From Caenorhabditis elegans (Eukaryota; Nematoda; Chromadorea; Rhabditida; Rhabditidae), in contig NC_003279.8 in NCBI RefSeq assembly GCF_000002985.6, positions 9,548,001 to 9,612,000 of the forward strand: DNA of 64,000 nt, in the 5' to 3' direction. Within the stretch, counting starts at the first letter, position 1. Every line of letters begins with the position of its first letter. Positions 1 through 13,284 of the stretch are shown here, in pieces. The notes beneath the pieces are model-generated. The model did not search any database, was not told where the DNA came from, and saw only the letters and a program-made list of their open reading frames with translations. The translations under genes were made by a program, and so were the position numbers.

Positions 1-239
1 TGAATGTTGTTCTTAACATTATCTAATCGCACGAAGTTTTTATATGAAAAAGTAATATCGTGGGAAATCAAAACTGAAATGTCGTGTGGGAAGAGTTTGA
101 TGAAAAACGTTTTCTGTGAGAAAGATAGTTGTCAGTCACATTTCAAACATAATGTTTTATAATAATGGACAAAATGGGGGATCAAACCAAACTCATTCTC
201 TGCAATAAAAACTAATATGATTGACAGGTGAAGCCTACA

Positions 240-3200
240 ATGAGTTTGCGCGCACCGAGACGGTCCAACGCTGATGGTCTATCGGAGAACGTTCTCAAAG
301 CGATTCTGGAGCCAGCAGCAGCGTATATGGTAATAAATTTGTGTTCTAAAAGGAAAGGACGCAAGAACATATTTTTTCAGGCAGAAACACAAAAAATGAA
401 GGAAGAGGGGAATGAGAATGGAGGCAGCGAGAACACAAACATTGATCGTGAGTGAGGAGTTTAATGCTTTATAATCATAGGCTTCGTCGTTGACTATGAC
501 AACGACGATAAAGATGCTTTTCAATCATAAAACAACGATAAAACATAATTTTTTGAGAACAATTTTTGTGTTTTCAGAACGAAACCAGCTACTTCAACAA
601 GCATCTCAACGTGGAAGTATCGGAAGTTTTCTGGATACGACTTCATTATCGACATGTAGTAAGGTACCGTAATTTAAAAATTAAAAGTGTTTTCTTTGTT
701 ATGTTTCAAAAATTTTAATGTTTTTCAAATTAAAAGTTGAAGCATGAAAAAATATTAAAAATCTTTCCGAATGTTTTCTTAAAATTAACAAAATATGTCA
801 TAAACCCCAAGATCCATATCACCAGTTACCGTAATCCACGAAATTTGATACCAGCAAAAACCAGCGAGAACATGTGTCTAGCAGGGAAGAAGCAAGAAGT
901 AGATGTGATAGCTATTCTCGCCTGGGAGGGTGTCATATCATGTCGTCTCAGCCAACATCAGAAGTACTGAAATCGGACACCTTTTCGCGCCCATCAATAG
1001 CAGAGCAGACAGAACCCCGATAGAGAGTTGATGAGCTTTCCATTTGCTAGGCGCGAATAATCACACTTTTCGTGTCATTTTCTGTGTTAGCCACTGCTCC
1101 GAACAACACAGAAAGAGTACACGTTGGTCTCGAGATTAATGATAATGGCTAATGAGAAGGAGTCAGAATGAGGGGTGAGCAAATGAAAAGAGAGTCGATG
1201 GGAAGGGGGCCGAGCACCTCGTAAATCTTGTTAATAGCTAGGTCGGGACAGAGTTGAGGAGGGCGAAAATATGTTGGACATTGGTTATCATTTGTTTTAG
1301 GAAGAGATATGGGTTGTCCACCACCAGAGCACATCATCACTCCTACAAGAGATTTTTTTAATTGATTTCTTTTGCAGTAGACCTACTGTAAAGGTTCGTT
1401 TGAACCACCGTATATGGTGAATAATTGAAAGCTAGATGCCTAGTAATTGTCCCATACAGACACAAAAACACGAATCGCTTAGAAATGTGTCCCAAATGTT
1501 GCCGTTTTTCTTTCGTCAGACATGTGTTTTCGAGCAACATTCAATTTTATATGAGCCTAGAAGAAGTTGTTGGAGAGTCGGAGGGAGGGCTTACGATTGA
1601 GTTTTTGAATAGCTACCAAAGAATCTAAAATCCATTATCCATATAAATATCGAATTACGAGAGCACACGATGAGCAAAAATATTCTTAATTCTTCCTCTC
1701 TAGGTCCTTCTCCTATGCTTCTTCTCCCTGACGGCGTGTGAAACACAAGAAGAGTGAGTTGAATAAACAAGGTATACGGTAGATGATGAAGAAAAAGAAG
1801 TAGTAATAGATGAATTCTTTTCATTGGGCGCTTGGACACACACATTTGTAATGCGCTATGAATACTCGTGTCATTCTCCGAAGTCGTAGTCGCCGGCTGG
1901 TTCCAGGACTGGGCGGGGGTACTGTAGTGTGTCTGTACTAGATACCTTACTAATCGTTGTTCAACTACTTATAAATAAGATGATGACTTCTATAAACGAA
2001 ATGAGGTGAAATTGAGAATAGAAGAGCTGGTTATAATTCTCATCGATGCATATGTATCTTGATAATTAACTGAAACATAATTACAATGGCCGCTGACACG
2101 GGACCGGTCCTCGGGGAATTCAAAGAGCACATGAAACCGAATTGACATTTAACACGAAAATCGAGAATCTACTGATATTGTATAAATTAACATGTCAAAT
2201 GGAACGAAAGAAGAACATATAGACGTGTGTCATAACTAGACTTCATTTCTAGAGATGAAGTATCCGAAAATCGCCTCTGGGCAAGAAATGCTCCAAAATT
2301 CTCAAGTATTTAGTGAATATGAGAAAGGAGCAGTGAAGTGGCTCAAGTATTACGACCACCTCACCTGGTATCGGAACACTATTGACAACCATTTGGAGAT
2401 CCAAGAAATCGTCTGTAATTCTTATGAATTGTCTACAGTAACTATTTAGTGGGAATTTCCAAATACATTACAGTACTTTCAATGCTCATATTGCTTTTCC
2501 AACTTTTATTCGTGCGATCATGGAAAACATTGGCGGCAATCACTGAACCATTTAGCAATGAGAATTCTCGGCGTTCTCAATTCGCGCAAAAGGAGACCAT
2601 CCGCGTGGGACACCGCCGCAACGAATTTCCTTTACTGACTTTAAGATTCTCCCGGTTTACGACATGCTTTTGCTCCATTTTATCACATTCTCAGTTTCGA
2701 ATCGAGAGCGGTGGTGGCGAGAAGATGATTGATGCGTACAATGATGCGGGAATGTGTGGCACTCAGGACAACACATACTGCTGCACACCTCTCCTCCTTC
2801 ACTCACAACACTAACACATCTTGCAACTAATCTATCCGGTGTGTGGGTATGTGCGACTTCTCGTATTAAATCGACTCGAGGCTCCCGATAGGTGTCTGTT
2901 CTCAACCACATGTTCGTGTTTTTCCACGGATGAGGCACACTTGGCCTGATTGATCGTCTTGTAATGAAGAGCATAGCATCTGAACACAGTTTTCTTTTCT
3001 CTGTCATTTAACGTCACTCTATGAGAAGACAAATGACACAGATTCTCGAGTTGATAATGTGACTTCAAGCATGGAAAAAGGTTGATCAAACAATTGAGAA
3101 ATATTGAATGATAAAAATACAGATATATTTATGATAACATATGTCTCTCATGGGGTGACGACTTATCAGTAGGATATACGTCAATCAGTGACCGGACCGA

Positions 3201-6200
3201 CCTGTCGGTATAGCGTGTCAGATTGCATGTGCGACTCGATATTCCCTCGCCAGAGACAGATGTAAACATAAACAACTGCTTTTCTCGACGAACTACAGTA
3301 TTCCTCCTTTCATCTATATCCCATACTGCCACAGATTCACACATACACAACGTATGTTCCTGACTGCATGGCGATGATTTGTTGTGATGTATCCAATGTG
3401 GCTATATGAGTGACAAGAACACATGACGCTTCGATATGATGATCTTGTTGAGAATGAGAAGAGGGGGCTCCTAATTGACTAGACGAATTCATTTCACACA
3501 GTATCTACGCTCACCTCAGAGTCAAGTGGTGTTTGTGTGGTCACAAACGCCCGGAGTCATCATCCGCTAATAATATAATGTGCTCAGCTCGCTTCTTCAT
3601 AAAGTGTTGATGTGAGAAGGGTGTTTGTATTGGTTTTGTCATTAACCAAGCCATATGGTTACAATGTGCGAATAAGTGGAGCAGCTTAGAAGAGAAAAAC
3701 GAAATGAAGAAAGAAATTTGATAAATGTGGCAAGAGTTGATGATGATGATGATGGGAAGGTCTTCATTCACCTACCTGCACCAATAACAATTAGAAGAAG
3801 TATTGGTTTTTTGATTTACGACTTGACCACTTTCCAAAGCTACCACCTATATGAGATGCACTAGATGGACAACCGATCGAAACAATTTCGGTTTACACAA
3901 TTGGGTATTCGGATATATAAATTCGGATTCAGACCAATTATATGAATCCGAAAACGATTACCGTACTAGTCTATATGTGTTCGGATGTGTGTTTTTTGTA
4001 ACGACGCGCACGCTCAAGGGGGCCCAGAAAACTGCACCCGGTAGCGCAGAATAAGGAAAAATAGTAAATTACCAAATGTCGGTGTGTCTTTTGACCGGTT
4101 CACTGTTTGCGCCTATTATTAAGAAATTGGCGAAGGAGATGCGCCTTGAAAAATGAGTGTGAACCTAGGTAGAACGTACGTCCTTGTAAACGGAGGGGAC
4201 AGCGGTTTTTGTAAATTGACGATTAACTGTCTTTCGCGGTGAGCATGAAGAGTTATAGTCCGAGGTCAATTCTTCTATGGAGAATTGGAAAATTAGAATA
4301 GGGATCGTCTTTTATGCTTAAGATTCACAAAGAACCGATATTAATTCTCTTGGAATCCTACAGTATACTTCATCTAAACCAGGATAAATCCAAAAAACCT
4401 AAAAATGTTTTTATCCTTGTGACATTGAGACTAATCTTGTTAAATTCCAAACATGCGAACACTATTATATGTTTTGTCACAATTATTTTATTCACCTAAT
4501 TCCCAAAAAAGAAGGCGAAGAGACGTCGTTGTCGGATGATCCTATTGAAATGAGTTCTCGCGCACGATTCTTCTCAATCTCAAGAGTGACTAGTATAGAT
4601 GCGAAGAAGTCTTCGTCTACGACTTCTTAAATATGTAAATCTTCCCACGATCCTTCACAACTCGTGTCGAAGTGTGAGGAGGAAACGGGATATATCGTCT
4701 ATTTTTCTATTATTCCTTCTTGGAAGAGTATTTGTGACCAGATTAGCCAGTCGGATTCAGATTCAGATTCACAAGATGAAGTCACAACAGGGGGCCCGCC
4801 GTCTTCATTTCATCTCGCTTCAATGAAATCTTGATTCACAGATGTGTGGAATCGGGACCGCGGTGGTGTTTTGAGGTGTCACAACAGATTAGATGATTTC
4901 AAAAGGAAACGAGGAATATGGAGAAGAGAGCATATTGGGTTGTCTATATTTCTTAATTGTTTTGAGGAGAACGTTATGTGCCGCGCTTCCGATACATGAA
5001 AGGCGACCACTATTGACTATTTGTGTGCTAAGCAGGAAACGGTAAATGGTTGGGGCTCGATAAGCGGATCGGCAACGTATTGGCTGTTTTCTAGGTACAA
5101 TGATTGACAAATTGAATAGGGACCTTCATAATTTCAGTCTGAACGAAGTTAGTTTTGAGAAGATTTACCACAATTGTTTTAATAACATCATAATCTACAT
5201 TGTCACAATAAACATGAGATTAATTACGTCATAAATATGTAAACAGAGATCTCAATCTGACAATAAAGTTCCCCTGAGGATGACACGATTACTGTACCAA
5301 TTGCGTAATAAATAAGGTACTCAACTCTCGTTTGATCTTGATCGATCTATCTCTTTACATTTTCTCTGTGAGCTGAAATACGGTACAGTACCACATACAA
5401 AGAAAAGTATAAGTATCAAATCTAAACAGTGGCTCTTTGACACGCCAGAAGCGATTTCTAATATTTACTTTAATATAATTCAATTCAAGGTGCGGGTAGT
5501 TAGAAAGTCAATTTATGTGTGTGATAAGTGTTAAGAGATGCCCATCACAAGAGTGGTAGAGCAAATAAAATTTTGATATGATTTGTCGATTAGCGACGAT
5601 GCGAATTGAAAAAGAGCAGTAGCTGCATGTTTGTGATTAAGCCCACCCGTGTCGCTCGGCTGACTTTTTGGCTGTGGGAATCAAGTTTCAATTCAAACAT
5701 TCCCATGGTAGTTGTAGTACAGTTCCTAGTCTTACAATTTTAGGCGTTAATTGGTAGTTGGGTTACTGTAGCCATACATATATGAATAGAAAGTGGGGGA
5801 GTGTTATGTCGGTGAAAAGTTGTCGAACAAGATGCGCTGGTTGGTTTTTCGCACCTGTCTTCTCTATGGCGTGTGTCGATCGCAAAATGACAAGTGCGTG
5901 TAAAACACGGGTTACGGTAGCCGATGGGAAAAAAGTTTTGGAATGTGAGGGAATTAAAATGACATGAAAGAAGAGTTGACAGAGAGATGAGCGCATGTAC
6001 GAATATGTGTATGATCTAGTTTTTGTTCTTCTATCCGACAATGTGTCGTGAATGGAGGAGTGAATTACAGCTGTTGAAATTAAGGTGAACATCATACAGA
6101 CAGGGAGGTCGGTTGACGGGATTCGATAATGGAGGGTAAAAGGTGGAGAATGAACTAATGGCTGGGTTGTCGAGTATTGATTTATGAAATGTTCAAAAGT

Positions 6201-9200
6201 CGAAAATAGACTCACAGATTCAGAAAATACAGGAGAGAAACATAGAGTTGTGGAATATAGATACTTGCTGTTTCCCTCGAGCTTTTGTAAATTACTGCCC
6301 AAGAAGTAGTAACTAGGATCAGAATTTGACAAATCTGAGTATAGCTTGCGCCCAAAGTTTCATCATAACTTGTTCTCTTTTAAAATTTTGCCAGAATTCT
6401 GGTTTCTATAAAATCAGAGCTTCAAGCTAATAGTTTCCAAAATAATTTGATTTTCAGAGAAGTCTTCACTCATCTCGCCTAACATTATCCGACTCCAAAG
6501 AATTTTACAAGACAGTCGGCTGCCGTTGGATTCGATCAGTTCGTCATGGTGATGTGTCAACGGTGAAAAAAATGTTGGAGGAAAATGTGAGTTTGTTATT
6601 TATTTACTGATTAGAGAGAAATTTGTAATTTTAATGCACATTCTGATTATTTCAGTCCGAGTTGGTAAACTATGCTCCGACGTATGGTCCTTTGGCGCTT
6701 CATTTGGCAGCAGCTCGTTCTGATCGATCAATCATATTGCTTCTATTGGCAAAAGGTGCGGAAGTTGATTCAAGGGATGCGGTGAGTTCTGTATTCATTC
6801 AATAGATACATATGATCATCGGCATCTTCAGGCAGGCTACACGTGTCTTCAATTGGCAATTCGACGAGGCAACCAATCGTTGGCCCATTTTCTGATCTTG
6901 CAAGGTAAAAATAGTGAACGAAAGACTAGATCAACATATGTTTTCGATGCCATTCAATATCATTATCATCATCCTGTGGGGGGTTTTTCAATGTTATAGG
7001 TGGGTGGACTACTGGGATTACGGTAGCTTCTTCTACACACTCAACACCGACTCGATGCGATGTTTATCATAGCACTTAACAAGTGCGAGAATCGTTGAAT
7101 CTCTTAGTACTCAAGTGACGACTATCATCAGGCACTACGGTAGTTTTTAGATTGGTGTGAATCGTGTATAGGTACTCCACAATTGACGTGATATCTAACC
7201 ATCGAAGACACCGACTTGATTACACAGATTAACAGAAAGGAAGAAGCCGCCGATGCTCTCTCTCTCACTGTATTCATTGTGCGCGAGAAAAGAGTTCGCC
7301 ATTTTGCAGTGTGAATCGAAGAGAGACTCGTTTATTTGTCTGATTAATTGTGATCAAGTGCTGATTATCGCGCTCAACTCGCAGAATCTAATGATGATGA
7401 TGCACTTGAGAAGTTGTATTGCACGGGTGTGGAACCGAAGAACGAGATGGATGATACGATTTATATTAGTGATCACAGGAAATGGGAGAGCAATTAGGAA
7501 ATTGAACAGTGTCAAGGGACGTTTTCGAGACATTTTAAATAAAAATGAGAAAACTATGTAAGGATAATCGTGTCAAATACAAAAATCTTAATGGAAAAAG
7601 TGAAGTTTTCATTGAGACTGTAACGGTTTCCTAGACCTTTTCCAGCATTCTAAGTACTTTCTCAAAGTAGTTTAAGTAGACGAAGGCAAACTATCAAACA
7701 ATCCCATTCGAAAGTAGTTGAAATTGGGAAAAAGCGCGAAAAGCCGGATGAAGAATTAAAAAAAGAAAGGAGTAGGGCGGACCGCAGAGGTTCGTTTTTT
7801 CTTCATCCGACGTCAATTCATCTACCCCACACACACTCACCAACCATGCCGATAGATTATGTGTGAAATGGCTTACGGATTGAAACGACAACGGCGGATG
7901 CATTTCACACACACACACACATACACCTATCCATTCTTCCTAGAGTACATTATAAATGGTTAAGTCACGCTCAGATGCTGTTCCATAATGTAAATTGTCA
8001 CCTTTCCATGTAAAGACAGTCAGATATAATAGGCTAATTAGACGAAAGGGAATATGAGTATGAGATTCATACTTTTCCTGCCTTAAACTGACTAATATGT
8101 GTTATTTTTTGTTTCAAAATGACAATTGCATGTCAATCCAAATCGGTCTCGAGCAGAACCACATAAAAGAAGAAGAAAGCATCTGTCGCGGTTGTGTTGG
8201 GTAACAATACAGGGGCCTTCCGCCACCTCATCCATCACATTTTTCTCGCCTACCAGTGACCAAGATCATCGTTTGATGAGTCATTAACGCCTACTCGGTA
8301 AATCAGATACAAGAAATGAATGGCAAGGGGTCGAGAAATCGTTTCGTGACTTCTGCAATTTCTCTTGTTTCCAAAGCTGGAAAACGGAATTTTATTTGAG
8401 AAAGTATTACCCCAACCCTGAAATTTTGCGATTTTTGCGTCAAAGATACGGTACCCGGTCTCGGCACGAAAAGCTTTTTGTTCTTTTTAATGTTAAAACT
8501 TGTGCACTGTAATTTCGAACTTTAGTTGCTGCGGAATTTCCCGTGGCTCTTCATAGTTTTTTGGCACATAAATCGTGAGAGAATCTAGGAAAAATCGATG
8601 AAAATTTCACAGAAAAATAGTTGGAAACTACAGTACCCCCTAAAGGCGCACATTTTTTATGCATATAAGAAAATATTGTCGTTTCGAGACAGAATGCGGT
8701 ATTTTTGGAAAATCTCGCGTTCGAGTAATATTTTTCCAATTCAAGTTTTGCTACAAAAAACGTTGAAATGAATTTCCTATAGTATTCCAATGAGTTATCG
8801 TTCTTGTAACTGGTTACGTAATGCTCATATAACTCTATTGTACTTGCCATTCCCTATTCACCTGACACATTATTACAGGAGCCAACATCGAACTCATCGA
8901 CCCTGATGGCCGTGGTATTATCGATTATGATGGTTGGAGTGGAGAAGATCAACGATCTGCCGAAAAGCATTTTTATGGTAAGCATCATTTAATAGATTCC
9001 AGAGAGATCATTCTATTTCGGCACACAATGTTTACCTTTCTAAAAAAAGTTTTTTCAACAAGTACTAAATACAGTACTCCACGACGACCCTGTCTCGCGT
9101 ATTTACAGCTGTCAAAAGAAAAGAGTTGGCAGCTTTCTCACTGTATGTGTGTGTGTGTGTGGGGGGGTTGAAGAGAGCTTTCCTGTCCGCGCATTTACAT

Positions 9201-10032
9201 TTTAAACACACGTTAAATGTTTGTGGCGTCTCTTTTATTTTCCCACTTCCTCTGTGTGTATGTTTGGTGTCAAATCGAGATTTGATCGGAACTTATCAGG
9301 CGCTCCTGGTGTCTGTGTGTGTGTGAATTCAAATGTATACACAGTCGTTGACAGGTGTAGGTGCTTTATGAGATCTGGTAGTCACTTACCGAATTTTGAT
9401 TGAGTTTTGTAAGACTTACAGGGGATCTACCTCAGAGCTGGGACCAAAATAAATTCGGACAAAAACAATCAAGTTTTGGTTTTGATTTTGCACCACAAAA
9501 CAAAAATTGAACTTTGTGAACAACCAAAAAACCAAAAAAGTCAAATTTCGATTTGTTTTGAAAACTACAGAAAGTGCGTATTTTTTGTTCCAAAAAATCA
9601 AATTTTCGTAAAATACCAACAAAAAAACTACAAACGTCCCAGTTCTGAAGCCATGATCTACCACTATTAAAAGTTATTAAAGGTGGAGTAGCTTTATTGG
9701 GAATTTTGCTTCAAAAGTATTAAAAGTTAAATTGTTCATTCTTCTGGCTCAAAATGGCAAAGCCCTAGTTATTTGTATCTATTTCCAACCAAAGTTTGAT
9801 TTCAGGTAAAATAATTCTTCGCCCAAAAGCTCATTCATTTGTCGGATCTCCATCATCAATCTCTATGAAAAGCTCGAAATCTACTCGTACAATGAGACCA
9901 TCTTCTACACCAAACGACTCGATGATTTCTGAATATGAAAGTTCGAATTTGAAACGAAATGAAAAACAACGAAGCTCGTGGATGTCATTTTTCAAATCAC
10001 ATACCATCTTCGGCTCGAACTCAAAATCATAG
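240..10032 (+). CDS. ankyrin-repeat protein, unnamed
   Basis: Eight exons: 240-329, 381-447, 578-663, 6458-6586, 6656-6781, 6832-6904, 8879-8977, 9806-10032. They sum to 897 nt (298 aa) and all phases agree. The N-terminus is polar. Residues ~95-190 hold ankyrin-type helices: 'RWIRSVRHGDVSTVKKMLEE', then 'LALHLAAARSDRSIILLLLA', 'AEVDSRDAAGYTCLQLAIRR', 'ANIELIDPDGRG'. The last ~75 residues are Ser/Lys-rich and disordered. Ankyrin repeats bind protein partners, but no catalytic domain is visible, so the role is unknown. The first ATG at 240 follows a weak acceptor (TTGACAG) and could instead be internal, with more coding sequence upstream of the window. Two long introns (5.8 and 2.0 kb) are unusual for this genome. 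The later exons are firm; the first three rest on splice phase alone. Confidence 0.72.
664..6457 (+). other. 5.8 kb intron of the ankyrin gene
   Basis: I see no convincing gene on either strand here. The open frames present are short, lack good flanking splice sites and are not protein-like. The stretch contains several GA/CT-rich patches and short A/T runs. An intron this long in C. elegans often carries enhancers or an alternative promoter, but nothing in the sequence proves that. Confidence 0.5.
6905..8878 (+). other. 2 kb intron of the ankyrin gene with repeats
   Basis: No coding exon is recognised. An (AC)n run lies at about 7905-7925. The stretch at about 8440-8700, which includes the string GGTACCCGGTCTCGGCAC, resembles a common dispersed C. 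elegans repeat; a related fragment (CATGACCCGGTCTCGACATG) is at about 56005. Confidence 0.4.
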
Positions 10033-10791
10033 ACATTTCATTTTACTACGTGTTGTGTGCAATTAATGATTTTTTAGGAATATAAAATTTTTATTTAAAA
10101 CATCAAAGCAAAAAACAGAAATACAACAGGTGTCAATACCCATATACAAAAGGTTCATGCATTACCATCTGCCATATCATTAGACTCTTCCGACATATTA
10201 ACGCGCCCACTGAGTATTGTTTTGATTGAGGGAGGCAACATAGAAGGCGACAACGAGAATGAGATGAAGTGACCCGTAAGCATTGGAAAGCAGGCCGACA
10301 AGAAGTCGATAGGTAATCGCTCATCTCTTCTTCCGATAGGCCAATCAAATCGATCCGTGTAAACACACCGGATGCATTCATTCATAGATTACTGTCTCAA
10401 TGTTTGGACTTGTTTGACTTTGTTTTATGGCGGCATTATGGGAAAGGGAATGTGTTTTGGGAGATTAGAAAGATTTGGATTTTGGGTCAAAAGGGACCAT
10501 AGAGACATTGAAAAGACTACGAGATTAGCTTGAATGTGGTTGATATTTTATGATATTTTTAGAAGTTTTAAAACAAATTTATTTGTAAGCGTTTTTCTTT
10601 TGAGTAATTTATGATTCCATTGAAATCGGAAGCAATTCAAATAATCAGGATATCAATAAAAATGTATCAAAGCAGCTGAATAACTGAAATTTCGCATTTA
10701 ATTCTTTAAAAAATTCGCATATAAACAGATTGAATCTGCGAGTTAACTGATAATATCAATTTCAATGAGATGCACATTTTTCAGAATCAGT
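10033..10791. other. intergenic, 3' flank of ankyrin gene
   Basis: AT-rich spacer between the ankyrin gene and the first tRNA. Minus-strand open frames at 10133-10385 overlap each other and have no splice or start context, so I do not call them. The last ~55 nt, ending in TTTTTCAGAATCAGT, form a 5' flank repeated at the other two copies of this tRNA. Confidence 0.4.
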
Positions 10792-10874
10792 GCCCCGGTG
10801 GCCGAGCGGTCGAAGGCGTGAGACTTGTTCTCATTGGGTTAAACCAGTCGCGGGTTCGAATCCCGCCCGGGGCA
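10792..10874 (+). tRNA. damaged class II tRNA (nev-tRNA-Ile type), pseudogene likely
   Basis: 83 nt. The acceptor GCCCCGG pairs with CCGGGGC and the discriminator is A. The D arm, a long variable arm and the T arm (GCGGG TTCGAAT CCCGC) are the same as in the two 85-nt copies at 14353 and 15843. The anticodon stem TGAGA/TCTCA is kept, but the loop reads CTTGT (5 nt) instead of CTTATGA, so two bases and the UAU anticodon are lost. The A- and B-box promoters and a T6 terminator remain, so it may be transcribed but should not decode. Probably a pseudogene. Confidence 0.85.
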
Positions 10875-10920
10875 ATATCTTTTTTCTAACTTTTAAAACA
10901 AGTTTTACCAAAAAAAATTC

Positions 10921-11539
10921 CTTACTAGGGAACCGTCAGAAGGTGCCCACGGCGGGCTCTCAAACATCTTAAAATAGCACTTTAAAGAAGCATTGGAGAG
11001 CCAATTTTCCATATTCACTTTGGTAGCTCATATCTCCGTGGATAAATGTTTTACAGAAAAGTCATCAACTGATAAGTTGTTGATATTGTTGTAACGAACA
11101 AGTTTGTTGTTAAAATTTTTTTACCAAAAAATTTTTGTTTGAGATAAAACCGCGTGAAGTGCGGCAACTGCTGTTGATATTTTTATGCTGCTATTCCGTT
11201 TCTAATGATTTTCTCGCAAACAAAACTTTTTTGGTAAAAAACTTTCAAATACAAACTTGTTCTTTACAACAATATCAACAACTTTTTAGTTGATGACTTT
11301 TCTGTAAAAAATTTATCCGCGGAGATATGAGCTACCAAAGTGAATATGGAAAATTGCTTCGTTAGATCGTTAAAGTTCTTCCTTACAGTGATATTTTAAG
11401 ATCTTTGAGAGCCCGCCGTGAGCTTGGTTCTGGAGTTTTGCAAAAATTTCACGAGTAACCGTTTTAAGACATGCACTATCGAATGGCATAGGTCTTATAT
11501 GCAAGTCCGATGGGCACCTTCTGACGATTCCCAAGTTAG
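10921..11539. repeat. palindromic (foldback) repeat element
   Basis: Imperfect inverted repeat. The left arm runs from CTTACTAGGGAACCGTCAG through CACTTTGGTAGCTCATATCT to about 11130. The right arm is its reverse complement from about 11220 to TGACGATTCCCAAGTTAG. The right arm carries ~90 extra bases (about 11420-11510) that break the symmetry. There is no transposase frame. It looks like a non-autonomous MITE-like element inserted in the 3' flank of the neighbouring tRNA copy. Confidence 0.75.
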
Positions 11540-12552
11540 AAGAAAAAAAAATCCCACTCACTAATTTTTCTATTTCTAATTGTATTCACTAAATTGCCTC
11601 TCATTTTCCACCCTTTTTTCGAAAATTAAACAAACGCTCAATTCCCATCGAACTTGAATATAAATCACTCTAAACATGCGTTAGTTCTTTGCCCGCACTC
11701 GCAACTTGATAAATGGTTTTGAATTTCTGTTGAATTTACATTTTTCGATTAAAATTTGAAACCTTTTTTCTCATCAGGAAGTATATCTCCTTTGGCGGTT
11801 GGATTATGAATGTTTTTCCATTTATTTCGCTCACCACGCGTCTTCATTCCTAGAACTCAATTTTTCATTTAAACCTACAGTAGAACGACGGGTGGTCCGA
11901 TGTGTAAAATAGCTCTTCCTATCCTCGTGTTTACATCGGTCGTTTACATCTGAAACGGCGGTGGCGGCGCCACGAGGACAGTTGTTTGAGAGTTGTTTCA
12001 CGAAAACGGGGTTGTTATCAGTGGATACCATCTTGGACGGCTGCTCTTCGTTTTTGAGCAACAAGACATGACAAGATGGTGAATGGGATTTTTTGATTGG
12101 AAGGAAGAGGTATGTTGTACGAATTGTCGATTGGAACAGAGTTGATTATGGATTGAAAAGGGATTCAAAATTGGAAAGATTAGAATTATTGAAAAAATGA
12201 ATCTTGACTCTGACACTTCTGATCAAGACTGCCCATTTCGTATGATAATCATAATTTTTTAAATTCAAAAATTCAATGTAAAAAAAAGGTAGAAAATATT
12301 TTACTTGGTCGAAAATAAATTTTTTTCATTGGAAAGTTTTATTTCCGAAACTCAGTGAAAATTGACATTTGCCAAAAAAAACTTAGCCTCATGTTGTTTG
12401 CAAAAGAAATCTTTTAGTCAACATTTTGGGCTCTTTTCAAACTGACGAGCAGAAAATTATTATTATTTTCCAATAAATCAAATACTTTTCTAATTCTTCA
12501 TAATAAAGTTTAATTTTAAAATGTGGATTATCGAACAGAAACGGACAGTTTG
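11540..12552. other. intergenic, nothing firm
   Basis: AT-rich. Overlapping minus-strand open frames at 11831-12064 and 11998-12216 show no domain, signal peptide or supporting splice sites. I see no confident feature. Confidence 0.3.
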
Positions 12553-12657
12553 TTATAATCGTTGTAATTCTTCATGTTTTATCTTCCTTTGTTGAAGAAT
12601 TTCTTGCTTCTCGACTACAAATTGAAGAAAGAAATCTAGAACATATTTTGTCACTGG
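12553..12657 (-). CDS. possible small exon: hydrophobic segment plus charged helix
   Basis: A 33-codon minus-strand open stretch ends in a stop at 12553. It encodes a hydrophobic segment (VLDFFLQFVV) followed by a charged helix (EKQEILQQRKIKHEELQRL). The layout resembles the small plus-strand candidate at 13030-13284, where a hydrophobic segment is followed by QFERRGKIKSHQLELEKI. An upstream minus-strand frame at 12725-12925, with a TTTTCAG acceptor inside it, could belong to the same gene, but I could not join the two in a consistent phase. Speculative. Confidence 0.2.
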   Translation of the reverse strand, partial: PVTKYVLDFFLQFVVEKQEILQQRKIKHEELQRL

Positions 12658-13029
12658 TTAATTATTGGAAAAGTATCAATACAACCTGGGTAATAGTTTT
12701 CAAGTTAAACAATCTGCCGAAATTTTAATGGAGAAAATATGTTTGTTTAATAAAAGCTTTTGAAATTTTCGTATTTACTCGCAAATACACCTCAGCATTT
12801 GTCAACAAATTGTCAACTATTCCACTACTAGTTGCTGACAGCCGAGGCAGTTTTTCCGAGTCTGAAAATTGTTTATAAATGTTTTTAAAAGAATCAACTA
12901 TCCATGAATAATTAAAAACTAACATATTAAGTTACCAACTACAGTAATCTATCAAAAATTTCGAATTTTTTAAAAATTAGATTGTAATCCAGATTAAAGT
13001 TGTTTGCACAAGTCTTCTAAAATAATACA

Positions 13030-13284
13030 ATGGATGTTCAATACGTGTTATGTTGGTACATCGGATTTGTTTCCGGACTATACTATTTGCACAATATTAT
13101 TACAGGAATTCAATTTGAAAGGCGAGGAAAGATAAAATCACATCAATTGGAATTAGAGAAAATAAACCTTTTCCAGTATACTTGTATGAAAATTTGATAT
13201 ATGTTAATTGATAATTGACTTTCAGATTTTAAGATCAGCCGACAGAAAATTACATTTTTCAACGAAATATTGAAGGCTCTTTAA
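13030..13284 (+). CDS. candidate 70-aa single-pass membrane protein
   Basis: A two-exon model: 13030-13183 and 13226-13284, joined by a 42-nt intron (donor CTT|GTATGA, acceptor CTTTCAG). Together they make 213 nt (70 aa plus stop) in a consistent phase. The N-terminus is hydrophobic (YVLCWYIGFVSGLYYLHNII, residues ~5-24) and is followed by a basic, helix-prone tail (FERRGKIKSHQLELEKI). No family is recognised. It falls below usual gene-calling size limits. Support is the good donor/acceptor pair and the frame being kept after splicing; against it, no clear poly(A) signal follows. Confidence 0.4.

Noticed and set aside
5763-6332. 189-codon minus-strand frame in the first large intron of the ankyrin gene
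   Set aside because: No splice, signal or domain support. Composition (Ser/Thr/His/Phe) looks like translated noncoding DNA.
10790-10972. Frame starting MPRWPSGRRRE (also 15729-15929 minus)
   Set aside because: It is the translation of the tRNA itself.
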